Shown here one piece after another: positions 9,514 through 19,562 of a stretch of 64,000 nucleotides of DNA. Both the position numbers and the translations under genes were made by a program. Origin of the DNA: Mucilaginibacter sp. (GTDB lineage Bacteria > Bacteroidota > Bacteroidia > Sphingobacteriales > Sphingobacteriaceae); contig NZ_JANYGH010000079.1 of NCBI RefSeq assembly GCF_025362475.1, positions 62,001 to 126,000 of the forward strand, in the 5' to 3' direction. Under the pieces are notes generated by a model. That model did no database searches. It was not told the origin of the DNA and worked only from the letters and a program-made list of their open reading frames with translations. Position 1 is the first letter of the stretch, and each line of letters starts with the position of its first letter.

Positions 9514-9924
9514 TTATAATGAATCTGTTGAAGTAAACCCACCTTCTTGAAGCGGTTCCTGGTGTCTTTTAAGCAAAGGCGATCCCTCGGTGAAAATACC
9601 CATGATGAATAACAAACCACCAAATAAAACCTGAGGTATCCATAATTTCGAGCTGAAGTCATAAACCCATGGAGAGCACATCAGGAATGAACCCATAATT
9701 ACATCATTTACATTGTGCATGCTCATCGGGAACACTTTAATAAAGCCCAGCTTGTTATCTGCAAAAATAGCCATGATCAGTTGTAACCATCCGACGATCA
9801 GGGGCAGGAATAAAGCCGCGCCGCCAATATGTAATGTATCAAATGTCCACAGTGTAGAGATCAGTAACAGGGCTACTACATAATTTAAAAATGCATAAAA
9901 TGTTGTTGGAATAAAGCTTTTCAT
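9514..9924 (-). CDS. SPW repeat membrane protein
   Basis: 136 aa; four hydrophobic segments, CSPWVYDFS motif. Confidence 0.8.
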   Translation of the reverse strand: MKSFIPTTFYAFLNYVVALLLISTLWTFDTLHIGGAALFLPLIVGWLQLIMAIFADNKLGFIKVFPMSMHNVNDVIMGSFLMCSPWVYDFSSKLWIPQVLFGGLLFIMGIFTEGSPLLKRHQEPLQEGGFTSTDSL

Positions 9925-10244
9925 TTTTTAGCGAATTGTTGTATAGTGTATCTATATTTTATATATGTGTCTCAAAAATCGTTGCAAAGCTAAGCATTTA
10001 TACAGTTTTTTGATATTTAAAATTGCCCCGAACGCTTTTTATTGTTTAAAACAATTACCTTTAATTAATTGCAGTAATAATTCGCTAAAGATAGGCGTTT
10101 TTAAAATTAAAGCAATCCATTTTTCTTTCTACAACCGGGCACCACAGATAAAGCCCGTTAATTCATCCGCTATTACAATAATACCCAGATTGCAATACCA
10201 GCAATTGAGGGTAAATTAACATCTAATCTAAAACTATTAAGATC

Positions 10245-10376
10245 ATGAGCAAGGACAGACAAGCCGTAAAAGAAAAAAAGAAACCAGCCGCAGAAGGAGG
10301 CAAAAAAGCCCCATCTGATTATCAATCAGGCAAAAAAGATGCTGTAAAACCTATTGGCGGCGATAAGAAAAAGTAA
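10245..10376 (+). CDS. small Lys-rich protein (43 aa) of unknown function
   Basis: Hand-translated ORF below the track's apparent size cutoff: MSKDRQAVKEKKKPAAEGGKKAPSDYQSGKKDAVKPIGGDKKK*. Confidence 0.5.
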   Translation: MSKDRQAVKEKKKPAAEGGKKAPSDYQSGKKDAVKPIGGDKKK

Positions 10377-10384
10377 TTTTTTTG

Positions 10385-10590
10385 ACGAAGGATTTTCGGA
10401 GCAAAGAGCAAGGATTTTTGGACGAAGGATTTTCAGACAAAGGACAAAAGATAAAAAACTGTTTAAAGTTCCTTATCTTTTGTCCTTCTGTCTTTTGTCT
10501 GAAAGTCCAAACGTCCTTCCGTCCTTTGTCTGAAAGTCCTTTGTCTTTTATCTAAAAATCCTTGCTCCTCACTCCAAAGTCCCAAAAAAA
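10385..10590. repeat. intergenic inverted/tandem array of degenerate ggacaaaag-type units
   Basis: Central hairpin AGGACAAAAGATAAAAAACT (10441-10460) / AGTTCCTTATCTTTTGTCCT (10467-10486); 27-bp direct repeats at 10482-10508 and 10513-10539 (25/27 identical); GAGCAAGGATTTTT-type words on the left matched inverted on the right. Confidence 0.75.
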
Positions 10591-10592
10591 AT

Positions 10593-12236
10593 CTATTTTC
10601 TTTCCCCTTGCATAGTGGCTGCTATTTGTAAAGCTTTATAAGCATTTACAATGCCGCCGGTTTTGCATAGGGTAGTAAAATCAACCTTTTCGGTTTTTGA
10701 GCCGGGTTTGTAAACCATGGTACCCGTTAATGGCGTGGCCGAAGCCAAGATAACCTGTTTTAACTGTTTCGCACTCAGGGTTGGGTAATATTCCAATATT
10801 AAACCAGCTATACCGCTTGTTATGGGCGCCGAAAAGCTGGTTCCGTCTTCGGTATTAAATTCCGCATCAGTATCAATGGTGGTTACCTTTACACCAGGTG
10901 CAAAAACATCTACCATCTTTTTGCCGTAATTGCTAAAATCTCCGGCCAGGTGATCATTCAAACGTGAGCCGGAAGCACCCACATTGATCAGGTTATCAGC
11001 ATCCGTAGTTGATCCATCCAAAAACAGATCATTCGGATAATCCGGATCCTTGTCCATATCATCGTTATCATTCCCTGCAGCCAATACCAGCAGTACATCT
11101 TTTGCAGCTGCATACTTAAATGCCTCGTCAACCCATTCTTTATGTGGTGATATTTTTTTACCAAAGCTCATATTAATAATCTTTGCGCCATTATCAACCG
11201 CGTAATGTATGGCATTGGCAACATCCTTATCATACTCATCGCCGTTAGGCACCGCTTTAAGCGCCATGATCCTTACATTATCTGCAACTCCATTTATTCC
11301 GTAATTATTCCCACGCACAGCGCCTATCAATCCGGCTACTCCTGTACCATGGGATGCATCAGCAAATTTTAAAAGATTGTTGCCATAGGGTTTATGATCC
11401 AGGCTATCCACATTATCGCCAACTATCCTTTTGCGTGCTTCCAGATCGGGCGATAAGTTGTTGTTAAGCTTTTCCAGGTATTCGCTTAAATCCTTAATGA
11501 TAGCGGCATTTGTTTTGTTGCCACCCTCCTGCGAAAATATGGTAGCCCAAACATATTTGCTTTGGCTTAAGGTATCGTTTGTTGTTTTAATCCTTACAAG
11601 ATCGGCTTCTTTAAAAGTATCGCCGGCACCTATATTAAGCGACTTTTTGATATACCCGCTTGTTGCCATCAAAGCATTCATGATAGGCTGCAGCTGTGCC
11701 GTTTCCGTCTGCGATTTATTTATAGTAGTATCATAAATGGTTTTAACTCGCTGCCAGTAAGCAAATGCCTTTTTATCCGTAGCTGTAGCTTCAGTCAAAG
11801 CAGCGTATTTACCTTTAAGCTTATTATACTCACGTACTTCTTCGGTAGTTTCATTAAAATCGGCTTTGCCGCCTGCACCACCTAAAAAATTCCAGCCATG
11901 TATATCGTCAACATAACCGTTATGGTCATCATCAATACCGTTGCCGGGTATTTCCTTTGTATTTATCCATAAGATGCTTTTCAGATCTTTTTGCAGGGTA
12001 TCCACCCCGCTATCAATAGTAGCTATAACTACCGTTTTGCTTTTTTTACCTTTTACAAAAAGATAAGCCGGTTTTAAACTGATGCCAAAGTAGCCATCGT
12101 CTTTAAGGTCCATTAATTGCCAGTGCCTTGGCGGTTCGGGTTCTGGCCTGGGCATTACCTGCGCCGACACCGGTTGATCAATTGTTAAAGCAGCTAATAA
12201 GAAAGTACAGGTAATGAAAGAGCGAAAATTAAACAT
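10593..12236 (-). CDS. S8 family (subtilisin-like) serine peptidase, secreted
   Basis: 547 aa; signal peptide; VVIATIDSGVD (Asp), DASHGTGVAGLIGA (His), DGTSFSAPITSGIAGL (Ser). Confidence 0.93.
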   Translation of the reverse strand: MFNFRSFITCTFLLAALTIDQPVSAQVMPRPEPEPPRHWQLMDLKDDGYFGISLKPAYLFVKGKKSKTVVIATIDSGVDTLQKDLKSILWINTKEIPGNGIDDDHNGYVDDIHGWNFLGGAGGKADFNETTEEVREYNKLKGKYAALTEATATDKKAFAYWQRVKTIYDTTINKSQTETAQLQPIMNALMATSGYIKKSLNIGAGDTFKEADLVRIKTTNDTLSQSKYVWATIFSQEGGNKTNAAIIKDLSEYLEKLNNNLSPDLEARKRIVGDNVDSLDHKPYGNNLLKFADASHGTGVAGLIGAVRGNNYGINGVADNVRIMALKAVPNGDEYDKDVANAIHYAVDNGAKIINMSFGKKISPHKEWVDEAFKYAAAKDVLLVLAAGNDNDDMDKDPDYPNDLFLDGSTTDADNLINVGASGSRLNDHLAGDFSNYGKKMVDVFAPGVKVTTIDTDAEFNTEDGTSFSAPITSGIAGLILEYYPTLSAKQLKQVILASATPLTGTMVYKPGSKTEKVDFTTLCKTGGIVNAYKALQIAATMQGERK

Positions 12237-12260
12237 GTATAAGTATTAGTAATAAAAATT

Positions 12261-13802
12261 TTAGAGGTCGAATTTGATCCCCTGGGCTAAAGGCAACGTT
12301 TTTGAATAGTTAATAGTATTGGTTTGTCTTCTCATGTAAACTTTCCATGCATCAGAACCAGATTCGCGGCCACCGCCGGTTTCTTTTTCGCCGCCAAAAG
12401 CGCCGCCTATTTCTGCGCCCGATGTACCGATGTTTACGTTGGCAATTCCACAATCAGAACCAGCGTATGATAAAAATTGTTCTGCCTCGCGTAAATTATT
12501 CGTCATAATGGCCGATGATAAACCTTGCGGCACACCATTCTGCAAATCGATAGCCTCTTCAAGCGTAGTATATTTTATAAGGTAGAGGATAGGTGCAAAA
12601 GTTTCGTGCTGTACAATTTTAAAGTGATTTTCCACTTCAGCAATACATGGCTTTACATAACAACCAGATGCATAAGCGCCGCCTTCCAGCTTACCGCCTT
12701 CAACAACAAATTTGCCACCTTCGGCCTTACATTTTTCTATAGAATCCAGGTACAGGGCAACAGCATCATGATCAATCAACGGCCCCATGTGGTTATGCTC
12801 ATCCAGGGGATTACCTATGCGGATTTGACCGTAAGCGCTCACCAGTTTTTGTTTAAAAGCTTCGTAAACACTTTCGTGTATAATAAGCCTTCGTGTACTG
12901 GTACAGCGCTGGCCTGCGGTACCCACGGCGCCAAAAACAGCACCTATAAGTGACATGTCCAGGTCGGCATTTTCGCTGATGATGATGGCATTATTCCCAC
13001 CAAGCTCAAGCAAACTTTTGCCTAAGCGGGCGCCAACAGCCGCGCTAACAGCTTTACCCATACGGGTTGATCCGGTGGCTGATATAAGCGGTACGCGGGT
13101 ATCATTTGCCATTAACTCACCGATATTTCTATCGCCGATGATGAGGTTTGATACACCTTCTTCAATGCCATTTCTTTTTAAAACATCCTGCGCAATGTGC
13201 TGGCAGGCTATGGCGGTCAATGGTGTTTTTTCTGATGGTTTCCAGATACAAACATCGCCGCAAACCCAGGCCAGCAGGGCATTCCAGCTCCATACCGCAA
13301 CCGGGAAGTTAAACGCCGAAATGATACCCACAATACCCAGTGGATGGTATTGCTCATACATGCGATGTTCGGGCCTTTCGGAGTGCATGGTTAAGCCATA
13401 CAACTGCCTGCTTAATCCCACGGCAAAATCGGCGATATCAATCATTTCCTGTACTTCGCCAAGGCCTTCCTGCAGGCTTTTACCCATCTCGTAGGATACC
13501 AGGGTACCCAGGTCCTGCTTATTGGCACGCAAAGCCTCCCCAATCTGGCGCACTATCTCACCACGTTTTGGCGCAGGAGTTTGGCGCCAGCTTTTAAATG
13601 CTTTAGCGGCTTGCTCAATTACCTGGTTATAATCGGCTTCGGTAGCAAATTTAACCGTGGCTATCTTTTGGCCATCAACGGGCGATGTAATATCTTTTAA
13701 AGTTGCATCGGGACTGCTGCCCCAGTTACTGCCGGTACTAAAAGCTTCATTAATATCGTTTATATGTAAACGTTTTAGAATATCTGTAATATCGAGGCTC
13801 AT
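12261..13802 (-). CDS. aldehyde dehydrogenase family protein (ALDH7-like; start at MSLDITDIL)
   Basis: ISAFNFPVAVWSWNALLAWVCGD, LLELGGNNAII, GTAGQRCTSTRRL catalytic Cys. Confidence 0.92.
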   Translation of the reverse strand: MSLDITDILKRLHINDINEAFSTGSNWGSSPDATLKDITSPVDGQKIATVKFATEADYNQVIEQAAKAFKSWRQTPAPKRGEIVRQIGEALRANKQDLGTLVSYEMGKSLQEGLGEVQEMIDIADFAVGLSRQLYGLTMHSERPEHRMYEQYHPLGIVGIISAFNFPVAVWSWNALLAWVCGDVCIWKPSEKTPLTAIACQHIAQDVLKRNGIEEGVSNLIIGDRNIGELMANDTRVPLISATGSTRMGKAVSAAVGARLGKSLLELGGNNAIIISENADLDMSLIGAVFGAVGTAGQRCTSTRRLIIHESVYEAFKQKLVSAYGQIRIGNPLDEHNHMGPLIDHDAVALYLDSIEKCKAEGGKFVVEGGKLEGGAYASGCYVKPCIAEVENHFKIVQHETFAPILYLIKYTTLEEAIDLQNGVPQGLSSAIMTNNLREAEQFLSYAGSDCGIANVNIGTSGAEIGGAFGGEKETGGGRESGSDAWKVYMRRQTNTINYSKTLPLAQGIKFDL

Positions 13803-14042
13803 AATTGTTACTTTTGTCAAAGGTAAAAATCTTTAAGGCAATTTTTTGATCACCCGCTCATTGCCTGCTAATTGATTGTCATTAATTATCAAGGCTTTGC
13901 AATTAACATTTGTTAAAATGTGTGAATGTTGAAAACTAAATTGTCGATTGGACGCTTACTTATTGTATTTTCAACTAAATAAGTCTTTAAATAAGCAATT
14001 TTAATTGTTAACCTAAAGCGGATGTTCTGCAAACATAATTGA

Positions 14043-15446
14043 ATGGAAGAAGAATTTGAATTTGGTTTTACCGAAGATCCAAAGTTTTCGGTAGAGCGGT
14101 ACGAGGAGATGATCCGCAATCACGACCAGTACTTTTTTGATGCCCAGGCGTTTGAGAACATTATCGACTATTACATCGAAAAAAATGATCCCGCCAAGGC
14201 ACTGCAGGTGGCCGAGTACGCACGTAATCAACACCCATTTGCAGCGGTTTTTTTAATTAAACAAGCGCAGTTGCTTGTAGTGGGCAACAAAGTGCCCGAA
14301 GCTTTTGCCGCCCTTGAAAAGGCTGCTATGCTTGAGGCCTCTGATGCTGATATTTATATTATTCGCGGCAACCTGTATGAAAGCATGGAGCGGTTTGGCG
14401 AAGCTTTGGAAAATTATGAAAAAGCCCTTGGCCTTGCCGAGGAAACCGACGAGATATTACTGCACATAGCCTACGTTTACCAAAACATGGGCGATTATGA
14501 TACTGCCATAAGCTACCTTAAGCTTTGCCTTAAGCAAAATATGGAAAACCAGGATGCCCTTTACGAACTGGCTTTTTGCTATGACGTAATGGACAACCAG
14601 CAGGAGAGCGTGCAGTTTTATCAGCAGTATATTGATAATGAGCCTTACAGCTATGCCGCATGGTACAACCTGGGCAACGCTTATACCAAGCTGAGCTTGT
14701 TTGAGAAAGCGATAGATGCTTATGATTATGCTATCCTGATAAAAGATAGTTTTGCATCAGCCTACTTTAACAAGGGTAACGCCCTGGTTAACCTGGAGAA
14801 ATATGCCGAAGCTATTGAAGTTTATCGCCACACGTTTGAGTATGAGCAGCCTAATGCCGACACCTATTGCGCTATTGGCGAATGCTACGAAAAGCTGGAG
14901 CAAATGGATGATGCCCGCGCATTTTATAAAAAATCGGTTAAAATGGATCCTAAGCTGGCCGATGCCTGGTTTGGTATAGGTGTTACACTCGATTTTGAGG
15001 AGCGTTATTTTGAGGCCCTGCACTTTTACAAAAAAGCGCTGGATCTTGATATTGCCAATGCCGATTACTGGTTTGCCATTGCCGATGCCGAATATAAACT
15101 GGGCCACATGACCGAGGCTGAACAAGCCTATGAAAAAGTAGTGGAACTAAACCCATTGGATATTGATGCCTGGCTTGATTACTCCTCTATATTATATGAG
15201 CAGCAAAGGTTAGTAGGCGCTATAGAGATCATCTCGCAGGCGATAAAGAATAATCCCGAAGCAGCAGAATTGTATTACCGAATGGTGGCTTACCTGTTTG
15301 CCAAAGGCGATTACAACGAAGCCCTCAATCACCTGGAAATGGCTTTAACCAGCGACCCGGAAAAACATTATATCCTGTTTGATTATCTGCCTCAATTGCA
15401 AAAAAACAAAGTGATAGTTGATATCATTAACAGGTATACGAAATAG
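14043..15446 (+). CDS. tetratricopeptide repeat protein
   Basis: 467 aa; many TPR units such as AWYNLGNAYTKLSLFEKAIDAYDYAILIKD and AYFNKGNALVNLEKYAEAIEVY. Confidence 0.93.
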   Translation: MEEEFEFGFTEDPKFSVERYEEMIRNHDQYFFDAQAFENIIDYYIEKNDPAKALQVAEYARNQHPFAAVFLIKQAQLLVVGNKVPEAFAALEKAAMLEASDADIYIIRGNLYESMERFGEALENYEKALGLAEETDEILLHIAYVYQNMGDYDTAISYLKLCLKQNMENQDALYELAFCYDVMDNQQESVQFYQQYIDNEPYSYAAWYNLGNAYTKLSLFEKAIDAYDYAILIKDSFASAYFNKGNALVNLEKYAEAIEVYRHTFEYEQPNADTYCAIGECYEKLEQMDDARAFYKKSVKMDPKLADAWFGIGVTLDFEERYFEALHFYKKALDLDIANADYWFAIADAEYKLGHMTEAEQAYEKVVELNPLDIDAWLDYSSILYEQQRLVGAIEIISQAIKNNPEAAELYYRMVAYLFAKGDYNEALNHLEMALTSDPEKHYILFDYLPQLQKNKVIVDIINRYTK

Positions 15447-15449
15447 CAA

Positions 15450-15648
15450 ATGTGCAGATTTCAGATGTGCAGATGATGAGCTGCAATGATTTGATGATAT
15501 TAAATGAAAAAGCAGGTGGGAGTTAATTCCACCTGCTTTTTTTATGGCCTAAACGTTTTGATTCTTTTCATTTGTAATTGGTGCACCTTCAATATCATTT
15601 AAAATTTACACATCTGCAAAATCATCTCCACATCTGAAATCTGCACAT
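15450..15648. repeat. long inverted repeat built of cagatgtg words, enclosing a terminator
   Basis: ATGTGCAGATTTCAGATGTGCAGATGAT (15450-15477) vs reverse complement of 15621-15648, 27/28 identical; additional gcacatct units to 15660. Confidence 0.8.
15507..15543. terminator. intrinsic terminator after TPR gene
   Basis: AAAAAGCAGGTGG...CCACCTGCTTTTTTT. Confidence 0.85.
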
Positions 15649-15656
15649 CTGCACAT

Positions 15657-17614
15657 CTACCTTTTCTTTGTATTTATTAAAACCACTCCGTTTTTTCCTT
15701 TGTCGCCCCACAAGGTCGTTGCTTCTTTATCTTTTAAAACATTGATGCTTTCTATGTTATTTGGGTCAATCAGCTTAAATTTCGATTCTGCTATTATTTT
15801 ATTGTCCAAAACATATAGCGGTTTGGAACCTGTAACAACATTATCAGCGATAAGCGATCCTTTATGAATAGCAGCAGTATCCTGCACACTACCCGTTTTG
15901 TTTCCTGTTGATTTTGCCGGCTTTTTGCTATCTTCCAAAGTATAGCTTATCGGAATAGCGTACTGCACCCTTACTTTTTCCCCATTCTCCATCCCAGGGA
16001 TCCATTTGGGCGATAGTTTAAGTACCCGCACAGATTCCTCGTCCATATCCGGGCTCACACCTTTTACAACTGTGATATTTGACAGCGAGCCACTGGGTTC
16101 CACAATAAAGCTGCATATAACCCTGCCTTCAATCCCCTTCTCCCTGGCTGCTTTAGGGTATTTTATGTTTGAGCCCAGGAATTTGCCCAGTGCTTCAATA
16201 CCGCCGGGAAAGGCCGGCAATTGTTCAACAGCCCTGTAAACCCCATTCTTGTCGGGGCCAGATACGCCAACAACCTTGTCTGGGGTAGCTATCCCTTCAA
16301 CTTTGCTTTGAGATGATTTCTTACCATCATCAGCCAGTGTATAGCTTATCGGAACGGCGTATTGAACCTTACTTTTTTATTGTTTTGCTTACCCGCTTTC
16401 CATTTTGGCGAAAGCTTAAGTACCCGTACAGATTCCTTGTCTATATCCGGACTAACGCCTTTTACTACCTTGATATCTGATAACGAGCCATCTTCCTCAA
16501 CAATAAAGGAGCAGATATCTCTGCCCTGGATTTTCTTTTCCCGCGCGTCTTTTGGATACCTGATGTTTGTGCTTAAAAACTTCCCGAAAGCCTCAACGCC
16601 GCCCGGAAACTCGGGCAATTGCTCAACCTCTTTAAATACTTTGCTTTTCTTATTGGTTGTATCTGGCCTGTTGTTTTTTTCATTATCCGCAAATTGATCC
16701 TTGTTATCAGGAAGAATTACAGATAAATCAACCTTTGAAGCAGGAAGTACAAATAGCTCCTCTGCCTTGCTGTTAATAGCGGTAACAGTTTTACTATTGT
16801 TTATGGTTGCTGATGATAAAATAAGCATCAGTATAAATAGTGGCGCCGAAAGCCCATATTTAATGAGCGAGATTCGGTGTGATTTATTTTTTTGTAACAT
16901 AAAAATACGCTGTTTTAATAAACTGTGACTAAAAAATGGATTCACCAGCCGGTGGGCCGGCGCATTAAATGTTTGCGTCAATAGCAATAGTGCATAATCG
17001 GCTTTACTGGTGCCTGCCTGCACGGCCTGCCTATCGGCAATGTACTCATGGATGTGTTTAATGGCAAAGCGATACAGGTAAACTACCGGGTTAAACCAAT
17101 TGATGATCATCACCAGTTCGATAAGCAATACATCGGCCGAATGCCATTGCTGAGCGTGTACCTGTTCATGAGCTTCAATAACTGCATTATCAGCATTGCT
17201 GTCATTTAACTTTACCGTTTTAAAAAAAGAATAAGGAACATCTGCCTGGGGCCTGCTAATTACCTCTTTTAGTTTAAATAACTGCCAGGTAAGTTTTGCC
17301 GATAAAATCAATATTCCGCTTAAATACAATATGGCTAATATTTCGCCCATGCTAATATGCCTGTCGTCAATGGGCTTAAAGTGGTAATCCATTACCGGCA
17401 TACTATAAATGGTATATTTTACCTGTTGCGTAATAAAAAGGTTCTGCACCCAATCTGCCTGTATAACCGGTATAAAAAACGACAATAAGGCCGCAGTTAC
17501 CAGGTAAATGCGATTAAGCTGGAAAAAGGTTTCCTTACGCAGCAATAAAACGTAAAACACATAAAACAGTACCAGGTAAATATTTACCAGCAATAAATAT
17601 TGCCACCAATTCAT
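15657..17614 (-). pseudogene. M56 (BlaR1/MecR1-like) metallopeptidase with two TonB C-terminal domains and a C-terminal TonB-receptor plug-like segment, split by one frameshift near 16364-16372
   Basis: ORFs 16346-17614 (M56: AHEQVHAQQWHSADVLLIE) and 15657-16220 (TonB_C plus KPLYVLDNKI...IESINVLKDKEATTLWGDKGKNGVVLINTKKR). The lower reading frame stays open upstream through VQYAVPISYTLADDGKKSSQ...NGVYRAVEQLPAFPGG, so a single missing base separates them. Confidence 0.8.
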
Positions 17615-17616
17615 AA

Positions 17617-17988
17617 CTACTTGTCTTTAAGTTTCTCAATCAGTTTCATGATCTCATCAGCCTCTTTCAGGTCGATCTTTTCCTTTTTCACAAAAAACGA
17701 AAGCATACGATTAACCGAATTATCAAAATAGCCACTCAATAGTTTATCTGAAGCAAAATCCTGGTATTGATCTTTACTTACTATAGGATGGTACTGATGG
17801 CTTTTCCCAAATGCAGTGTGGCCAACAAACCCTTTTGTTTCCAATATCCTGATAATTGTTGATACCGTATTATAGGCCGGCTTTGGCTCAGGTAGCAGAT
17901 CGATCACATCTTTTACATAGGCTTTTTCCAGTTGCCATAATACGTGCATAATTTGTTCTTCGGCGCGGGTTAACTCTTTAATTTCCAT
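17617..17988 (-). CDS. BlaI/MecI/CopY family transcriptional regulator
   Basis: 123 aa; LTRAEEQIMHVLWQLEKAYVKDVIDLLPEPKPAYNTVSTIIRILETKGFV. Confidence 0.93.
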   Translation of the reverse strand: MEIKELTRAEEQIMHVLWQLEKAYVKDVIDLLPEPKPAYNTVSTIIRILETKGFVGHTAFGKSHQYHPIVSKDQYQDFASDKLLSGYFDNSVNRMLSFFVKKEKIDLKEADEIMKLIEKLKDK

Positions 17989-18080
17989 GTGCTTTTTGTA
18001 AAAATTGTTGATGTTTATTTAAAATCACATCAACCGTTCCAATTGGTTAATCTAAGGTAAATACTATAAATTAAATTAAC

Positions 18081-18115
18081 AACTAAAAGTTTAGTTTTAT
18101 TAAAATTAAACTTTT
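18081..18115. promoter_or_regulatory. candidate BlaI operator palindrome
   Basis: AACTAAA-AG-TTTAGTT (18081-18096), nested in a near-palindromic 31-mer AAAAGTTTAGTTTTATTAAAATTAAACTTTT (18085-18115) between divergent blaI-like and MBL genes. Confidence 0.5.
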
Positions 18116-18155
18116 AATGCCCATATTCGTTCAGCTATTTCATACCAAATTATAA

Positions 18156-19559
18156 ATGAATATAACCTTTCATGGCGCTGCCCGTACCGTTACCGGCAGC
18201 AAGCATCTCATCAAATTAAATGATGGCACCGGTATATTATTGGATTGTGGCATGTTCCAGGGCATGGGCGAGCAATCTGAAGATTGGAACGAGCATTTTG
18301 GATTTAACCCCAAAAAAGTTGACCACATGGTGCTATCCCACGCGCATATTGACCACTGCGGATTAATACCCCGTTTGGTTGCCGAGGGATACAATGGCCC
18401 TATTTATAGCACATCGGCCACTATGGATCTTACGCGAATCCTGCTCCTGGATTCGGCACATATCCAAATGCAGGATGCCACCTATATGAACAAGCGCCTC
18501 GCCCGTAAAGGCCAGCCATTAATAGAGCCGCTTTATACCGATGAGCAGGCGATGGAGGCACTTCGGTTATTTAAAATTGTTGAATATAATGAGGAGTTTG
18601 ACATTACGCCACAGGTTAAGCTAAAGTTTACAGATGCGGGCCACATATTGGGCAGCGCGGCAGTGCATTTATCAATAATGGAAGATGGAAAACCTACCCA
18701 TATTACATTTAGTGGTGATGTTGGGCGATATGATGATATGTTGTTAAATGATCCACAGGTATTTGATCAATCAGATTACATTTTACTGGAATCAACCTAC
18801 GGCGATTCATTGCATAAAGATATCGGCCCTATTGAGGATGCCTTATTAGAGATTATTAAAGAAACCTGCGAGGTTAAACGGGGCAAAGTAATCATTCCCG
18901 CATTTAGCGTAGGGCGTACGCAGGAAATATTGTATGCCTTAAATGCCCTGGAGTTAAGAGGGGTATTGCCGGATCTGCCTTATTTTGTAGATAGCCCATT
19001 ATCAAAAAAAGCTACTGAGGTGATTATGAACCATCCCGAGGTTTATAATAAGGCGGTGAAAGAAGTGCTAAAAACCGACCCCAATCCATTTGGCTTTAAA
19101 GGACTCCGGTTTATTGAATCAGCCGAGGAGTCTATTGCCTTAAATGATGACCTGCGTCCAAGTGTTATTATTTCCTCATCGGGTATGGCCGAAGCCGGAC
19201 GCGTAAAACACCATATTAAACAAAACATCGGTAATAATAAAAATACCATTTTAATGGTTGGTTACTGTGAACCTAACTCATTAGGCGGCCATTTGCTTGC
19301 CGGGGATAAGGAAGTGCATATTTATGGCGACCTGTATACCGTTAATGCCGAAGTAAAGTCGATCAGATCAATGAGCGCCCACGGCGACTATGAGGATCTG
19401 CTTCATTTTTTAGCTTCCCAGGACCCGGAAAAAGTAAAGGGCATTTTTCTTGTTCACGGCGAATACGAGGTTCAACAACATTTTGCCCAAAAGCTAAAAG
19501 AGAAAGGCTTTAAACATATCGAGATTCCTTATCAGCATCAGCGGATAGAATTGCAATAA
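18156..19559 (+). CDS. MBL-fold / beta-CASP ribonuclease-like protein (RNA-specificity domain)
   Basis: 467 aa; LSHAHIDHCGLIPRL, DAGHILGSAAV, FSGDVGRYD, IISSSGMAEAGRVKHHI, SAHGDYEDLL. Confidence 0.93.
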   Translation: MNITFHGAARTVTGSKHLIKLNDGTGILLDCGMFQGMGEQSEDWNEHFGFNPKKVDHMVLSHAHIDHCGLIPRLVAEGYNGPIYSTSATMDLTRILLLDSAHIQMQDATYMNKRLARKGQPLIEPLYTDEQAMEALRLFKIVEYNEEFDITPQVKLKFTDAGHILGSAAVHLSIMEDGKPTHITFSGDVGRYDDMLLNDPQVFDQSDYILLESTYGDSLHKDIGPIEDALLEIIKETCEVKRGKVIIPAFSVGRTQEILYALNALELRGVLPDLPYFVDSPLSKKATEVIMNHPEVYNKAVKEVLKTDPNPFGFKGLRFIESAEESIALNDDLRPSVIISSSGMAEAGRVKHHIKQNIGNNKNTILMVGYCEPNSLGGHLLAGDKEVHIYGDLYTVNAEVKSIRSMSAHGDYEDLLHFLASQDPEKVKGIFLVHGEYEVQQHFAQKLKEKGFKHIEIPYQHQRIELQ

Positions 19560-19562
19560 GTG

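Noticed and set aside
9965-10219. 84-aa plus-strand ORF between the SPW gene and the Lys-rich ORF
   Set aside because: Low-complexity AT-rich intergenic translation with no signal, domain or credible ribosome-binding context.
10385-10590. CRISPR array
   Set aside because: Repeats are degenerate, inverted and lack unique equal-length spacers; no cas genes in the window.
12955-13494. 179-aa plus-strand ORF (and 12525-12953)
   Set aside because: Fully antisense to the well-supported aldehyde dehydrogenase gene; no recognisable motifs.
16364-16380. Programmed -1 ribosomal frameshift in the M56 gene at A6G
   Set aside because: The zero-frame register is AAU AAA AAA GUA, not A AAA AAG, so the canonical -1 slippery heptamer is out of phase; kept only as possible transcriptional slippage.
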